From NCBI GenBank assembly GCA_947492175.1, contig CANLMQ010000004.1:1-64000 (forward strand): a DNA stretch of 64,000 bases, given 5' to 3'. Both the position numbers and the translations under genes were made by a program. Source of the DNA: an uncultured Draconibacterium sp. (GTDB taxonomy: Bacteria; Bacteroidota; Bacteroidia; Bacteroidales; Prolixibacteraceae). Under the pieces are notes generated by a model. It had not been told where the DNA came from, searched no databases, and saw only the letters and a list, made by a program, of their open reading frames with translations. Positions 35,119-45,050 of this stretch are shown here, in pieces (within the stretch, counting starts at the first letter, position 1; the number at the start of each line of letters is the position of its first letter).

Positions 35119-38100
35119 ATGATACCTGTAAAACTTACTATAGCCGGTTTATACTCTTACCAAAAGAAACAAACCATCGACTTTACAAAGCTAACAACAG
35201 CTAATCTGTTTGGTATTTTCGGATCGGTAGGTAGCGGCAAATCATCTGTTTTAGAAGCAATAACTTTTGCAATATATGGTAAAACCGATCGTCTGAATCT
35301 TTCAGGCGACAACCGGAATTATAATATGATGAACCTGAAATCGAACGAATTACTTATCGATTTTGAGTTTGAAACCGGAAAAAACCAAGTCCCCTACCGG
35401 GCAACAGTAAAGGGCCGGCGAAACAGCAAACGTTTTGACGATGTTAAAACACTTGATAGAAGTGCTTACCAGTACGATGGAGCAAACTGGATTCCTGTTG
35501 AACCAACTGTTTTGGAGGAAGCCATTGGTTTAAGTTACGAGAATTTTAAACGTACGGTAATTATTCCGCAAGGCCAGTTTCAGGAGTTTTTGCAGCTCGG
35601 AAACAAAGACCGTACAAAAATGATGAAAGAGCTTTTCAATCTTGAGAAATTTGAATTGTTTTACAAGGTAACTTCACTCGAAACAAAAAATAACGCACAA
35701 AAGCAAAACATTGAAGGTCAGTTACAGCAACTTGGCAAGGTTAATCCCGAAAACATAAATATTTATAAGCAACAACTCGTTCAATTAAACAAAGAGCTGG
35801 AAGATCTTGGTAAAAAACTAAGCGAGGCACAAAAACAGGAACTCGGGTGGCAGCAAATTCTAGAACTCACTAAAAAAGCCAATGCCGCTAAAATTGATCT
35901 TGAAAAACTTCAACAGCAGGAACCCGGCTTTAATCTGTTGGAGAAAAAGATTCAACAATACGAAAGATGTGTGGTTGATTTTAAAAACCTTCTGGATTTG
36001 CTAGAGGCCAGCACCAAGAAAATAGCACTAAAAACGTCTCAGATTGAACAGGATTCGATCAAACTAAAAAAGGAAGAAGCAGAAATAAAGGACAAAGAAA
36101 CAACACTTGCACAAATTCAAAAAGAATATGATAACCGCGAGAAGCTAAAACAACAAGCTGAAGAACTAAATAAACTTGCACAAATAAGAGCCAAAGAAAC
36201 GGAGATAAAGAACGAACAGGCGCGCCTGGTAAAAGGGAGCGAAATTTTAAAACAAACCAACCATAAAGCCGAAAAACTAAAAACCCAAAAAGAAGATCTC
36301 GGCAAACAATTAAAATCCGAAAAATTAAAACTTCCCGACCTTGCCCTTCTCTCAAAAATAAAAACATGGTATGTTGAAAAATCCAATTTCGACAAGCAAA
36401 ACAAGGAAATAAATTCGGAGCTTGTCAAACTTCAAAACGAAAAGCAACAATTATCGAATAACTTTAAATCTCTTTTACAGGCTGCAAATATTACGGATTT
36501 AACACCTGAACCAAAATTTACAGAAGCAGTTGGCCGCTTGCAAAAAAAGATTGATTCAACAAAGCTCAGCATCGAAAAACTGGGGAAAGAGCAAGATCAT
36601 TTACGGGTGAAAGCCCAGCTCGAGAAATATGCCAACGATTTACAGGAAGGCATCGCCTGCCCCTTGTGCGGCTCAACACATCACCCGGCGATATACAATG
36701 CTGCTGATATACGCGACGAACAAAACCGTTTGCAACATGCAAAAACCGCGTTTGAAAAAGAGATTGAAACCATAGCAGAAACAATTCTGAATATAAAAGA
36801 GCTGGATCATCAATGTTCACTCAACCTGAAACTGCTAAACGACTGGCAAAAGAAATCAGAAACTGCCAGCATTCAACTGGAAGCGCATAAATACGAATCG
36901 TCGTGGCCAAAATACGACGATTTACATGTGGTAGAAAAAGCGTTTGAATCGGCCAGTGGTCTTCAAAAACAAATCTCGGAAAAGGAAGAATTTATTGAAA
37001 AGATCTCTTTAGAACTGGATAAGACCCTAAAAAACAAAGAGAAATACCAGACTGAAATAGACAAGATCAAAACAGGAATAACCATTCTGGAAACACAAAT
37101 AAAAACGTTCTCTGTTCAGCTTACAATTATTTCTGCAAACGATTATCAGAAAAAATCAATTGAAGAGATTAAGACGGAACAAGAGGTTCTTTTGCAGCGC
37201 TATCTGCAAATAGAAAAGTTGTTTACCGAAATTAGCAAACAACTGCTCGATCTTCGCAAACAAAAAGATACACTTAACGGAGTTTTAAGCGCCAATAAAA
37301 AAGAACTGGAGCTTGAAAAAACAAACGCCAACGACCTGCAAAAGAAACTGGATAAACAACTTGAACAATCGGAATATACCAATCTGCAACAGGTAAAACA
37401 GATAGTATACCAGTCGATAGAATTAGAAAAACAAAAGAACAGCATAACTACCTTCAAACAAAACCTGGCACTGGCAAAAGCGCGTTTTGCAGAGCTCCTA
37501 AAAGAAATAGGTAACCGCGGTTACGACATAGAGGCGCACAAACAACTACTGGAAGAGATTAAAAATATAAATACCGAAATAACCGGGAAAAAGGAAAAGT
37601 CGGGAGAAATAAAAACGCTGCTCGGCAAACTACAGAAAGATTTGGAAAGCCTCCTAAAGCTAAAAGAATCGTTAGATAAACTCGAACTGCGGGCAGAGAA
37701 CCTAAAAACCATAAAGTCGCTTTTTAAAGGAAGTGGTTTTGTCAATTATATTTCGTCGGTTTATTTACAGAATTTGTGTAATGCAGCCAACGACCGTTTT
37801 TTCAGGCTTACCCGCCAAAAGTTAAGTCTCGAAATTTCGGACGATAACAATTTCAGGGTGCGCGATTTTATGAACGGCGGTAAAATACGTAGTGTAAAAA
37901 CACTTTCGGGCGGACAAACGTTTCAGGCTGCACTTTCGCTGGCGCTGGCACTGGCCGATAATATCCAGAAAATTACCGAGTCGAACCAAAACTTTTTCTT
38001 CCTCGACGAAGGTTTCGGATCGCTCGACAAAGAAGCGTTGGGTGTTGTTTTCGATACGTTAAAAGCCCTGCGAAAAGAAGACCGGATTGTAGGTGTGATT

Positions 38101-38199
38101 TCGCATGTTGAGGAAATGCAACAGGAAATTGACATTCACCTTCGGATTGAGAATTCAGAAGAAACAGGCAGTATTATCAGAAAAAGCTGGACTGATTAA
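35119..38199 (+). CDS. sbcC: Exonuclease subunit SbcC (Rad50-like SMC ATPase)
   Basis: 1026 residues. Walker A GSVGSGKSSVLEAI near residue 34, Q-loop region IIPQGQFQEFLQLG near 150, two long coiled coils, a zinc-hook CPLCGSTHHP near 515, signature motif KTLSGGQTFQAALSLALALAD near 925 and Walker B NFFFLDEGFGSLD near 958. It provides ATP-driven tethering for the SbcD nuclease. The coiled coils are rich in Lys, Glu and Gln. Length and motif order are typical. Followed after 66 bp by a methyltransferase gene on the same strand. Confidence 0.95.
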   Translation: MIPVKLTIAGLYSYQKKQTIDFTKLTTANLFGIFGSVGSGKSSVLEAITFAIYGKTDRLNLSGDNRNYNMMNLKSNELLIDFEFETGKNQVPYRATVKGRRNSKRFDDVKTLDRSAYQYDGANWIPVEPTVLEEAIGLSYENFKRTVIIPQGQFQEFLQLGNKDRTKMMKELFNLEKFELFYKVTSLETKNNAQKQNIEGQLQQLGKVNPENINIYKQQLVQLNKELEDLGKKLSEAQKQELGWQQILELTKKANAAKIDLEKLQQQEPGFNLLEKKIQQYERCVVDFKNLLDLLEASTKKIALKTSQIEQDSIKLKKEEAEIKDKETTLAQIQKEYDNREKLKQQAEELNKLAQIRAKETEIKNEQARLVKGSEILKQTNHKAEKLKTQKEDLGKQLKSEKLKLPDLALLSKIKTWYVEKSNFDKQNKEINSELVKLQNEKQQLSNNFKSLLQAANITDLTPEPKFTEAVGRLQKKIDSTKLSIEKLGKEQDHLRVKAQLEKYANDLQEGIACPLCGSTHHPAIYNAADIRDEQNRLQHAKTAFEKEIETIAETILNIKELDHQCSLNLKLLNDWQKKSETASIQLEAHKYESSWPKYDDLHVVEKAFESASGLQKQISEKEEFIEKISLELDKTLKNKEKYQTEIDKIKTGITILETQIKTFSVQLTIISANDYQKKSIEEIKTEQEVLLQRYLQIEKLFTEISKQLLDLRKQKDTLNGVLSANKKELELEKTNANDLQKKLDKQLEQSEYTNLQQVKQIVYQSIELEKQKNSITTFKQNLALAKARFAELLKEIGNRGYDIEAHKQLLEEIKNINTEITGKKEKSGEIKTLLGKLQKDLESLLKLKESLDKLELRAENLKTIKSLFKGSGFVNYISSVYLQNLCNAANDRFFRLTRQKLSLEISDDNNFRVRDFMNGGKIRSVKTLSGGQTFQAALSLALALADNIQKITESNQNFFFLDEGFGSLDKEALGVVFDTLKALRKEDRIVGVISHVEEMQQEIDIHLRIENSEETGSIIRKSWTD

Positions 38200-38265
38200 A
38201 ACATTCGCGAGATGCGACCTGTTTTCAACATCGATTTGTATATTTAAACCAAAGGAGAAAGTAAA

Positions 38266-38889
38266 ATGGACAGAAAAAAACATTGGGAAAATATTTACGA
38301 GACAAAAAAGCCGGATAATGTAAGCTGGTACCAGGCTCACCCCACTGTTTCGCTCAACTTTTTGAAGGAGTTTGCCATACCAAAATCGGAAAAGATTATT
38401 GATATTGGCGGTGGCGATAGTTTGTTGGTCGATCATTTGCTGGAACTTGGATATACCGATATTACCGTGCTCGATATTTCGGAAGCTGCGCTCGATAAAG
38501 CCAAACAAAGGCTGGGAACCAAAGCTTCGAAAATTAAATGGATTGCGGCCGATGCAGCAACATTTAAACCCACCGAAAAATATGGTTTCTGGCACGACCG
38601 GGCTGCCTTTCATTTTCTCACAAAAGAAACCGAGATTAAAAGCTACATTTCTACCATTCAGGAAAATTTAAAATCCGGTGGCGTTCTGGTAATAGGAACT
38701 TTCTCGGAAAACGGACCTAAAATGTGTAGCGGAATTGAAATAAAACAGTATTCCGAAAATTCGATGACGGAACGATTAAAACAATCTTTTGAGAAAGTAA
38801 AATGTATCCATGTCGATCATAAAACGCCATTTGAGAGTATTCAGGAATTTATTTTTTGCGGTTTCAGAAGACGTACTTCCGATAGCTGA
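38266..38889 (+). CDS. Class I SAM-dependent methyltransferase
   Basis: 207 residues. Motif I IIDIGGGDSLLVDHLL near residue 43, ITVLDISEAALDKAKQRLG near 65, WIAADAATF near 90 and a post-motif WHDRAAFHFL near 107. The opening HWENIYETKKPDNVSWYQ is typical of small thiopurine/tellurite-type methyltransferases of unknown acceptor. It may be co-transcribed with sbcDC (66-bp gap), without an evident functional tie. Its stop is 6 bp from the convergent gene end and no terminator hairpin is visible between them. Confidence 0.82.
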   Translation: MDRKKHWENIYETKKPDNVSWYQAHPTVSLNFLKEFAIPKSEKIIDIGGGDSLLVDHLLELGYTDITVLDISEAALDKAKQRLGTKASKIKWIAADAATFKPTEKYGFWHDRAAFHFLTKETEIKSYISTIQENLKSGGVLVIGTFSENGPKMCSGIEIKQYSENSMTERLKQSFEKVKCIHVDHKTPFESIQEFIFCGFRRRTSDS

Positions 38890-38895
38890 ACGATA

Positions 38896-39552
38896 CTAAA
38901 AAACCAACGGCAGATTTTCCATAAAATAACGCGAAGGTTCCAGCTCGTATATTTCCGTTTTCTTTTTCCACTGCACTTCCAGCTTACGGAAAGGCTGCGA
39001 ACTTAAACTTTCTATTTGATCTGTTGTAAGTGGCCGTGTTGTTCCCGAAATAGCTGTAAAATTGTACTTTGGCCGTGCATCAATCGTACTGTCTTCGCCC
39101 ACAAACAAAACCACTTTTTTACCATCCTGCAAATGCACAGTTATCTGACTTCCGGCTTTAAAAGGGCCAAAATAACGATGCCCGTCTCCCACCGGAATTT
39201 CCCATATATAATTTATCCGAATGGAACCTGTATGGTTTAAACAGCTAAGCCGGCAATGAATACGTCCTTTTTCTTCGCCAAAATACCTTTCCAGAATTGG
39301 GCTTGGCAAACCTAAAAATGCAACAGGCTCTGTTATAAACCTACGTGTTGAATCGATTACAATTGTTGAAACAGGGCGCGGTGCAGGCACAACCTCGGCC
39401 GGAGTTTCCTGTGTTATTGTTTTCTCCTCGTACTTCCAGGTTCCGTTATCATACAAAATCACTTTATTACCGGTTTCGGTAGTGGCACGCACTTGTGCAT
39501 ATCCAATTTGAGCAACCCCCAACAAAACAACCAACACAATTAAACGGAACAT
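38896..39552 (-). CDS. Exported protein of unknown function
   Basis: 218 residues. Signal peptide to about residue 19 (GYAQ). The mature start, TTETGNKVILYDNGTWKYEE, is a short beta motif common in exported Bacteroidota proteins. The remainder is beta-rich (RIHCRLSCLNHTGSIRINYI, HRYFGPFKAGSQITVHLQDG) without recognisable catalytic residues. I do not recognise a named family. Convergent with the methyltransferase gene. Confidence 0.7.
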   Translation of the reverse strand: MFRLIVLVVLLGVAQIGYAQVRATTETGNKVILYDNGTWKYEEKTITQETPAEVVPAPRPVSTIVIDSTRRFITEPVAFLGLPSPILERYFGEEKGRIHCRLSCLNHTGSIRINYIWEIPVGDGHRYFGPFKAGSQITVHLQDGKKVVLFVGEDSTIDARPKYNFTAISGTTRPLTTDQIESLSSQPFRKLEVQWKKKTEIYELEPSRYFMENLPLVF

Positions 39553-40034
39553 AATTTTACGGTTTAAGATTCGCTAACAAATATAACAATCCATTTTTTA
39601 CCATAAACTTTATTTCAGAGTTGTCCAAAATAAATTGCCCCTCCTTGTTCAAAGACCGGCCTCCTGAAAAAAATCTTTCATTTGGCTGATCAAACTTAGT
39701 AAGACCGGGAAGCTGAGAACTTGTTCGAAGATCACCCGGCCGCACTTAGGTTGAGCAAGAAAAGGAAGTTATTTTTCAGGCAGCCTTGACCTTTTGTAAC
39801 TTTTGTGTCAAGACAAAAGTTAGGAGAGGCCGCTGCGACACAACAAAAAACAAAGAAGAATCCCTACCCAAAAAACTATTTATATAAGCTTGATTAAATA
39901 CAATATACCTTGATATAAAGAAATTAATTGGAACAGGTGCGACTTTATTTACATAACTCTTGCCTAACACGAAAGTGTTGTTTACTTTTAAGCCACTATA
40001 TAACAAACATATACCAATAAAATTACATTATATT
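39553..40034. other. Gap with a degenerate dispersed element
   Basis: 482 bp without a convincing gene. At 39778-39821 lies GGCAGCCTTGAC followed by the hairpin AACTTTTGT-GTCAAG-ACAAAAGTT (39798-39821). A related GGCGGCCTTGAC and a CCTTTTG/CAAAAGG hairpin occur at 62.15-62.27 kb, so the two may be relics of one repeat family. The rest is AT-rich. Confidence 0.45.
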
Positions 40035-40184
40035 TTGAAACTAAAAATTACCAAACGCGATATCTTGTTTTTATTTATCGGACTTTTTATTGCTTTTTTA
40101 ATTGATACCATTGTCAACTGGGAAGAAAATAAACAAGACTTTATAGACGGTTTTAATTCAACTTATGAACACATGGAGAAATAA
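40035..40184 (+). CDS. Small membrane-anchored protein
   Basis: 49 residues if started at the TTG at 40035, giving LKLKITKRDILFLFIGLFIA. A single hydrophobic helix (about residues 9-25) is followed by a charged, mostly acidic tail NWEENKQDFIDGFN. Small proteins of this pattern (basic start, one helix, WE/D.G tail) occur in Bacteroidota. The frame stays open for 25 codons upstream to an ATG at 39960, but that part is unlike a protein N-terminus. Function unknown. Confidence 0.5.
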   Translation: MKLKITKRDILFLFIGLFIAFLIDTIVNWEENKQDFIDGFNSTYEHMEK

Positions 40185-40449
40185 AGACCAAGAATCGATA
40201 TCGATTAACGAAGTATGTTAGAACTAATTAAATGCATAAGTAACTACCAGGAATTGGATACCGTAACAGAAAAAGAAGTTTATAAAAAATCATGAGTATC
40301 CGCTTAAAGTTTAACCTTGCTTCGCTATGCATGCAATGACGCAAAGTTCATGTTTTTTTTCTCGGAAAGGGATTGGTTGACGACAATCTGGTGAATTACC
40401 AATTATCAACCACCTCCAACCTATTTCGATGTGCTGCATCGAAGTACAA

Positions 40450-40684
40450 TCCTGCATGAAAAAATCCGGTCCTGTTACAATTCTTGGCGTCCTGTACCAT
40501 TTTTGAGTCTTCCTGTAGGTTATTTCGCGGTCCTGTAACTTATTTTATCATTCTGTTGCATTTTTTTTTTGAATCCTGTACAGTTTTTGGCCGTCCTGTT
40601 TAACAGGAAGACCCAAAAACAATACAGGGAGGGGTAAAACCTCACAGGACGCCCCAAATCGTAACCGGACGATGTATAACAGGC
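40450..40684. repeat. 20-bp-period TCCTGT array with an orientation switch
   Basis: CCTG cores begin at 40451, 40471, 40491, 40512, 40532, 40552 (TCTG), 40575 and 40595. The perfect palindrome TCCTGTTTAACAGGA (40594-40608) follows, then inverted CAGG cores at 40604, 40625, 40645, 40665 (CCGG) and 40680. Spacing is mostly exactly 20 bp. Each unit is TCCTGT plus about 3 variable bases, an A/T run and a short G/C-containing stretch. Units differ from one another. The two arms could pair as one long imperfect hairpin. Confidence 0.8.
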
Positions 40685-40743
40685 ACTTAACAAGATTTTA
40701 ACTACTTCTTTTTTATAATATATCCCTTCTCAGTCACTCTTTA

Positions 40744-40761
40744 TTTAACATAGATGTTAAA
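40744..40761. promoter_or_regulatory. 18-bp palindrome, possible operator
   Basis: TTTAACAT-AG-ATGTTAAA is a perfect inverted repeat. An 18-bp element with the same outer arms stands at 48056-48073 ahead of the ketopantoate reductase-like gene. Shared arms at two intergenic sites suggest binding by one regulator. Confidence 0.4.
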
Positions 40762-40956
40762 CAACAGTTTACTATTTCAATTAATAATTATTATCTTGCC
40801 TCTACTTTAAAAAACCAGATATCTAATTAATTCAAACTATGTTAATATACTTCCCAACTCTGCTTTTTGCTACCTATAAAATTTCTGAAACTAAATCTAT
40901 CCCAAAATCATAAAAAACACATTTATCGAAGAATACAACCATAACATATACAAACT

Positions 40957-42909
40957 ATGAAAAAACTATTTTACCTGGTACTGGCTTTTGTTCTTCTCTC
41001 TGGTCTTGAAACATTTGCCAAAGACGTTAAAATTAAATTTGGAGATGTAAACCGCGAAGAAATTGAAATGCAGATCTACCAACCCGATACTTCCGCGCAC
41101 GCTGTTGTATTACTCGAAAAAGGTGATGCTCATTTCGAATTAGACGGGCCACAAGGACCTGTTTATAAATATAATGTTTTGAAACGGATTAAAATCCTAA
41201 CAAAAGAAGGGCTCGATAATGCCAACATTTCCATTTCTACATACAGCCATTCGGGTTCGGAAGAAGACTTGGGATCTGTTAAAGGATTCACCTATAATAT
41301 TGAAGACGGTAAAGTGGTGAAAACAAAACTCGAAAAAAGTTCAATCCATAAAGAAACTACCTCCGATTATTACGAAACAACCAAAATAACGTTCCCCAAT
41401 GTAAAACCCGGCTCGGTGATAGAACTGAAATATTCAATCTCATCGAATCTGTTTTGGAACCTCAGGGGCTGGAATTTTCAGTACGACATTCCTGTACAGG
41501 AATCAGAATTCCAAATAGATATCCCGGAATATTTCATCTATAAAACACATTTAAAAGGTTACGAATCGTTGACAACTTCAACAGCAGATAAAATTTCGAG
41601 AACAGAGTTTAATTACAACCGCTATTTTTGGAATGCTCTAAAAATGCCTGCTTTTAAAAGTGAGCCTTTTATGCTTGGCAAGAGAAGTTTTATTTCAGCA
41701 CTGGAATTCGAATTGTCGAGTATTAATATTCCAGGTTCGGTGTACAAAGATTATTCAAGTACATGGGCAATCGTTAAAGAAAAAATGCTGGAACCCAATG
41801 GCATTGGCGAAGAACTTTCGGGTGGAGGTTATTTAAAAGATGCTGTGGAAGAGATTGAGGCCAACAATACAGACAATTTATCGAAAACCATAGCCGCATT
41901 TAAATACATCCGCGATAATATTAAATGGAACGAACGCTATTCAACCTACACATCTTCGTCGCTGCGAAAAGCTTTTAACGAAAAAGAAGGTAACTGTACC
42001 GATATTAATTTAATGCTGACTGTTTTGTTAAAAAAACTGGGAATTGAAAGTCATCCGGTTTTGCTGTGCTCGCGCGGAAAAGGTCTCTTTAATAAGTTCC
42101 TGGTAAAACGCTCTTCGTTCGATTATATGATAACAACAGCATACATCGACGGCAAGGAGATTCTGCTGGATGCAACCGACCGTGTATCCAACTGTGGCGA
42201 TTTACCATTCAGATGCCTTAACTCGCAAGGATTAAAAATTGCTCCGGGAGAAGTTACCTGGATAAATTTGAATACTGCTAGAGCGACAAAACAAATAATG
42301 TGTGCCATTAACTTACAAGATATAGATGATATTACCGGAACGGTTAACTATAAATACGCAAATTATTCGGCATATATGCATCGCAAACAGGTTGAAGACA
42401 AAAACGAGGATGAAATAATTGAAGAGTTTGAAACAGATAACGACTGGCTGACCGTTAACGATTTCACAAAAAAAGAATCGGAAGGAAACGGACAAATTGC
42501 TTTGGTTTACGACTGCGAAATTTCAAATTGTGTGGAGCAAAACGGTGATAGGTTATACATTAACCCGTTAATTGTTGAACGCCAGAAAAGCAATCCTTTT
42601 ACATTAACCGAACGTAAATACCCCGTTGATTTTGGCTATGCTCATAAAGAAGATATTATTATTTCCCTGATGTGTCCCGAAGGATACGAAATAGAAACAA
42701 TGCCGGAAAGCCTCAGAGTTACCTTGCCCGAAGGTGCCGGTAGTTTTACCTATGCCGTTCAGAAAAACGGACCTACAATTCAATTGATTAGCAGGATTGA
42801 TATAAAAAAGCCGGTTTTTATTTATGGTGAATACCAATTCTTAAAAGAATTTTACAATAAAATTGTTAGCAAGCAGTCGGAAATGATTGTATTAAAAAAG
42901 CTTTCGTAA
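40957..42909 (+). CDS. Exported DUF3857/transglutaminase-fold protein
   Basis: 650 residues with a signal peptide to about residue 21 (ETFAK). An N-terminal DUF3857 beta domain (about 60-230) is followed by a transglutaminase-like core (about 290-420). The core keeps the cysteine in EGNCTDINLMLTVLLKKLG and the acid in LLDATDR, but the place of the catalytic histidine reads FDYMITTAY, with Tyr-Met instead of an NH motif, so enzymatic activity is doubtful. A C-terminal beta domain follows. It is paired with a second DUF3857 gene 167 bp downstream. Function in Bacteroidota is unknown; envelope association is likely. Confidence 0.82.
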   Translation: MKKLFYLVLAFVLLSGLETFAKDVKIKFGDVNREEIEMQIYQPDTSAHAVVLLEKGDAHFELDGPQGPVYKYNVLKRIKILTKEGLDNANISISTYSHSGSEEDLGSVKGFTYNIEDGKVVKTKLEKSSIHKETTSDYYETTKITFPNVKPGSVIELKYSISSNLFWNLRGWNFQYDIPVQESEFQIDIPEYFIYKTHLKGYESLTTSTADKISRTEFNYNRYFWNALKMPAFKSEPFMLGKRSFISALEFELSSINIPGSVYKDYSSTWAIVKEKMLEPNGIGEELSGGGYLKDAVEEIEANNTDNLSKTIAAFKYIRDNIKWNERYSTYTSSSLRKAFNEKEGNCTDINLMLTVLLKKLGIESHPVLLCSRGKGLFNKFLVKRSSFDYMITTAYIDGKEILLDATDRVSNCGDLPFRCLNSQGLKIAPGEVTWINLNTARATKQIMCAINLQDIDDITGTVNYKYANYSAYMHRKQVEDKNEDEIIEEFETDNDWLTVNDFTKKESEGNGQIALVYDCEISNCVEQNGDRLYINPLIVERQKSNPFTLTERKYPVDFGYAHKEDIIISLMCPEGYEIETMPESLRVTLPEGAGSFTYAVQKNGPTIQLISRIDIKKPVFIYGEYQFLKEFYNKIVSKQSEMIVLKKLS

Positions 42910-43076
42910 GATATAAAAACAACCATGACAAAGATGTGCCACAAACAAGCATAATCACCCCGAAGTTTCGGAGCATGGCAGTTCCCCGTCTGATTGATTA
43001 AGACAGGTAGGCAATTAATACTTTAAAATAAACTATTACAAACAGAGTTACCGTCAAAAAATTAAAATATTAACGA

Positions 43077-44987
43077 ATGAAGATACATATTTGGTTACTG
43101 GTTTTTATAGCTCTTGTATCAACGAGCACGTATGCAGCAAAAGAAAAAAAATATGTTTTTGCCGATATTCCCGAAGCATTGAAAAAAGATGCTTACTCAA
43201 TTGTAAGACTCGACGAAAGAAACTACAAAGTTATTGATGAAGGCCATATGACCATGAACCGGAAATACGCAATAACCATTGTAAATTCGCGGGATGAAGA
43301 CTTGGCCAGGCTAATGATAGTATATGATAATTTCAGTAAAATAAAAAACCTGGATGCCCGGTTATACGATGCCAACGGAGAGCTAATAGAAAAGGTAAAA
43401 CCATCTGACATAATGGATATTAACCTTGCTGCCGGGCAAAGTGGCACGCTCACCGACGGGCGGGTAAAAGCCTACAAAGCTGTTAACAGTTCGTACCCGT
43501 TTACCTTCGAATTTGAATATGAACTGGAAAGCACAGCAATGCTTTTCTATCCCGACTGGCAACCTTTAAAGTCTTATAACCAGTCGGTTGAGTCAGACAT
43601 TTTCTCAGTTACAATTCCCGAAAATATCAACTTTGAATATAAAGAAATGAACCTGCTTACACCGGTTGAAATTTCGGAAGAAAAAGACGGAACCCGACAT
43701 ACCTGGTCGTTAAAAAACTTCACAGCATTAAAACAGGAGCCACACTCTCCTCATTTCTCAGAGTTTACGCCTTATGTATATACGCGTTCAAAAGAATTCG
43801 TAATGGATGGGTACGAAGGCAGCCTGGATTCGTGGAGTACGCTCGGCCAATGGATTGAAAAACTTAATGAGGGACGTTGCGAACTCCCTGCTGAAACTGT
43901 TGAAGAATTAAAGAAAATGGTTTCTGAGTGCACCACAACAGAAGAAAAGATTTACAAAATCTACAAATACCTGCAGTCGAAAACACGTTATGTAAGTATC
44001 CAGCTGGGAATAGGCGGCTGGCAAACCGCTCCGGCATCTGAAGTAGATGAAAACGGCTATGGCGATTGCAAAGCCTTATCGAATTATATGAAAGCAATGT
44101 TAAACGCTGTAGGCATTCAATCAAATTACACAGTAATTAATGCCGGCTCCGACGCTAAAAAAATCCAGGCCAATTTCCCGAAATCGCAATTTAACCATGC
44201 CATATTAATGGTTCCAAACGAACAGGATACAATTTGGCTCGAATGTACATCACAACGAAATCCTTTTCGCTACCAGGGTTCATTTACCGGTAACCGCACC
44301 GCACTGATTGTTGACGGAGAAAACAGCAGGTTGGTTTCTACAACGCCTTACACCCATAAAAACAACCTTATAAATAATTCGGGAGAATTTAAAATTCTGC
44401 CTGACGGAAGTGCAACGGTAAATACAAACAGTAAATTAACCGGCTTACGGTACGACGATCTTCGTTCAATATATTTTGAAGGAAAAGAGGAACAGGAGAA
44501 ATTTCTCTACGATTGGATTGATCTGAATGATTTTAGTATTGAAGATTATTCAATTGAACGCAAAGAAGGGAAATATCCGGAAGCTGACTTCAACCTTTCA
44601 TTAAAAGTAAACCAATATGCTACCGAAATGAATGGCCGTTTGTTTGTCCCGGTAAATAAGTTTAACCGGTCAACCTATATTCCCAAACGAATTGGAAACC
44701 GAAAAACTGCGGTTGTAAAAAGAAATGCATATACCGAAAATGATGAATATACTTATATCCTGCCTGAGGGCTATAAGGTAGAATCGCTACCCGACGCGAC
44801 CGATATTTCAGGTAAATTTGGTACTTATAAAACCAACATTAAACAGGAGGACAATAAAATTATTTTCACACGTGAACTGGTGGTTTTTAATGGCGAATTC
44901 GCCAAAGAAAGCTACTCCGAAATGATTGGTTTCTACAAAGCAATAAACAAAGGCGACAAAGGGAAATTCGTTCTTGTCACGTTGTAA
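43077..44987 (+). CDS. Exported DUF3857/transglutaminase-fold protein
   Basis: 636 residues with a signal peptide to about residue 20 (STYAAK). Same architecture as the preceding gene: DUF3857 domain (about 50-230), transglutaminase-like core and C-terminal DUF2569-like beta region. Here the cysteine (NGYGDCKALSNYMKAML) and histidine (SQFNHAILMVP) are kept, and the third position is Glu in TIWLECTSQRNPF, as is normal for this subfamily. The intact histidine contrasts with the upstream paralogue, so the pair may combine an active and an inactive partner. The 167-bp gap contains a small CCGAA/TTCGG hairpin and no obvious promoter. Confidence 0.85.
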   Translation: MKIHIWLLVFIALVSTSTYAAKEKKYVFADIPEALKKDAYSIVRLDERNYKVIDEGHMTMNRKYAITIVNSRDEDLARLMIVYDNFSKIKNLDARLYDANGELIEKVKPSDIMDINLAAGQSGTLTDGRVKAYKAVNSSYPFTFEFEYELESTAMLFYPDWQPLKSYNQSVESDIFSVTIPENINFEYKEMNLLTPVEISEEKDGTRHTWSLKNFTALKQEPHSPHFSEFTPYVYTRSKEFVMDGYEGSLDSWSTLGQWIEKLNEGRCELPAETVEELKKMVSECTTTEEKIYKIYKYLQSKTRYVSIQLGIGGWQTAPASEVDENGYGDCKALSNYMKAMLNAVGIQSNYTVINAGSDAKKIQANFPKSQFNHAILMVPNEQDTIWLECTSQRNPFRYQGSFTGNRTALIVDGENSRLVSTTPYTHKNNLINNSGEFKILPDGSATVNTNSKLTGLRYDDLRSIYFEGKEEQEKFLYDWIDLNDFSIEDYSIERKEGKYPEADFNLSLKVNQYATEMNGRLFVPVNKFNRSTYIPKRIGNRKTAVVKRNAYTENDEYTYILPEGYKVESLPDATDISGKFGTYKTNIKQEDNKIIFTRELVVFNGEFAKESYSEMIGFYKAINKGDKGKFVLVTL

Positions 44988-44999
44988 TACGGGCACCTA

Positions 45000-45050
45000 A
45001 AAGCCTCGTTCCTTTTGTATACTATTCTTGAGAAACGGGGCTTTACTTTA
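45000..45050 (+). terminator. Probable terminator after the second DUF3857 gene
   Basis: AAAGCCTCGTT (45000-45010) pairs with AACGGGGCTTT (45034-45044; one G.U pair) around a 23-nt loop, followed by a weak T-rich stretch. The 306-bp gap to yccF holds nothing else I can name. Confidence 0.6.

Larger units (their letters stand above)
40185..40956. other. 772-bp gap with a 20-bp repeat array and a palindrome
   Basis: No gene seen. It contains the TCCTGT array (40450-40684) and the palindrome TTTAACAT-AG-ATGTTAAA (40744-40761), which lies about 195 bp before the DUF3857 gene. The flanks are AT-rich. Confidence 0.7.

Noticed and set aside
39557..40006. Short reverse-strand frames (62-76 codons) in the gap after the 218-residue exported protein
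   Set aside because: They cross the AACTTTTGT/ACAAAAGTT hairpin and the decayed repeat and have no protein-like features.
40450..40684. CRISPR or simple minisatellite
   Set aside because: Only a 6-bp core is shared, bodies differ and orientation flips in the middle.
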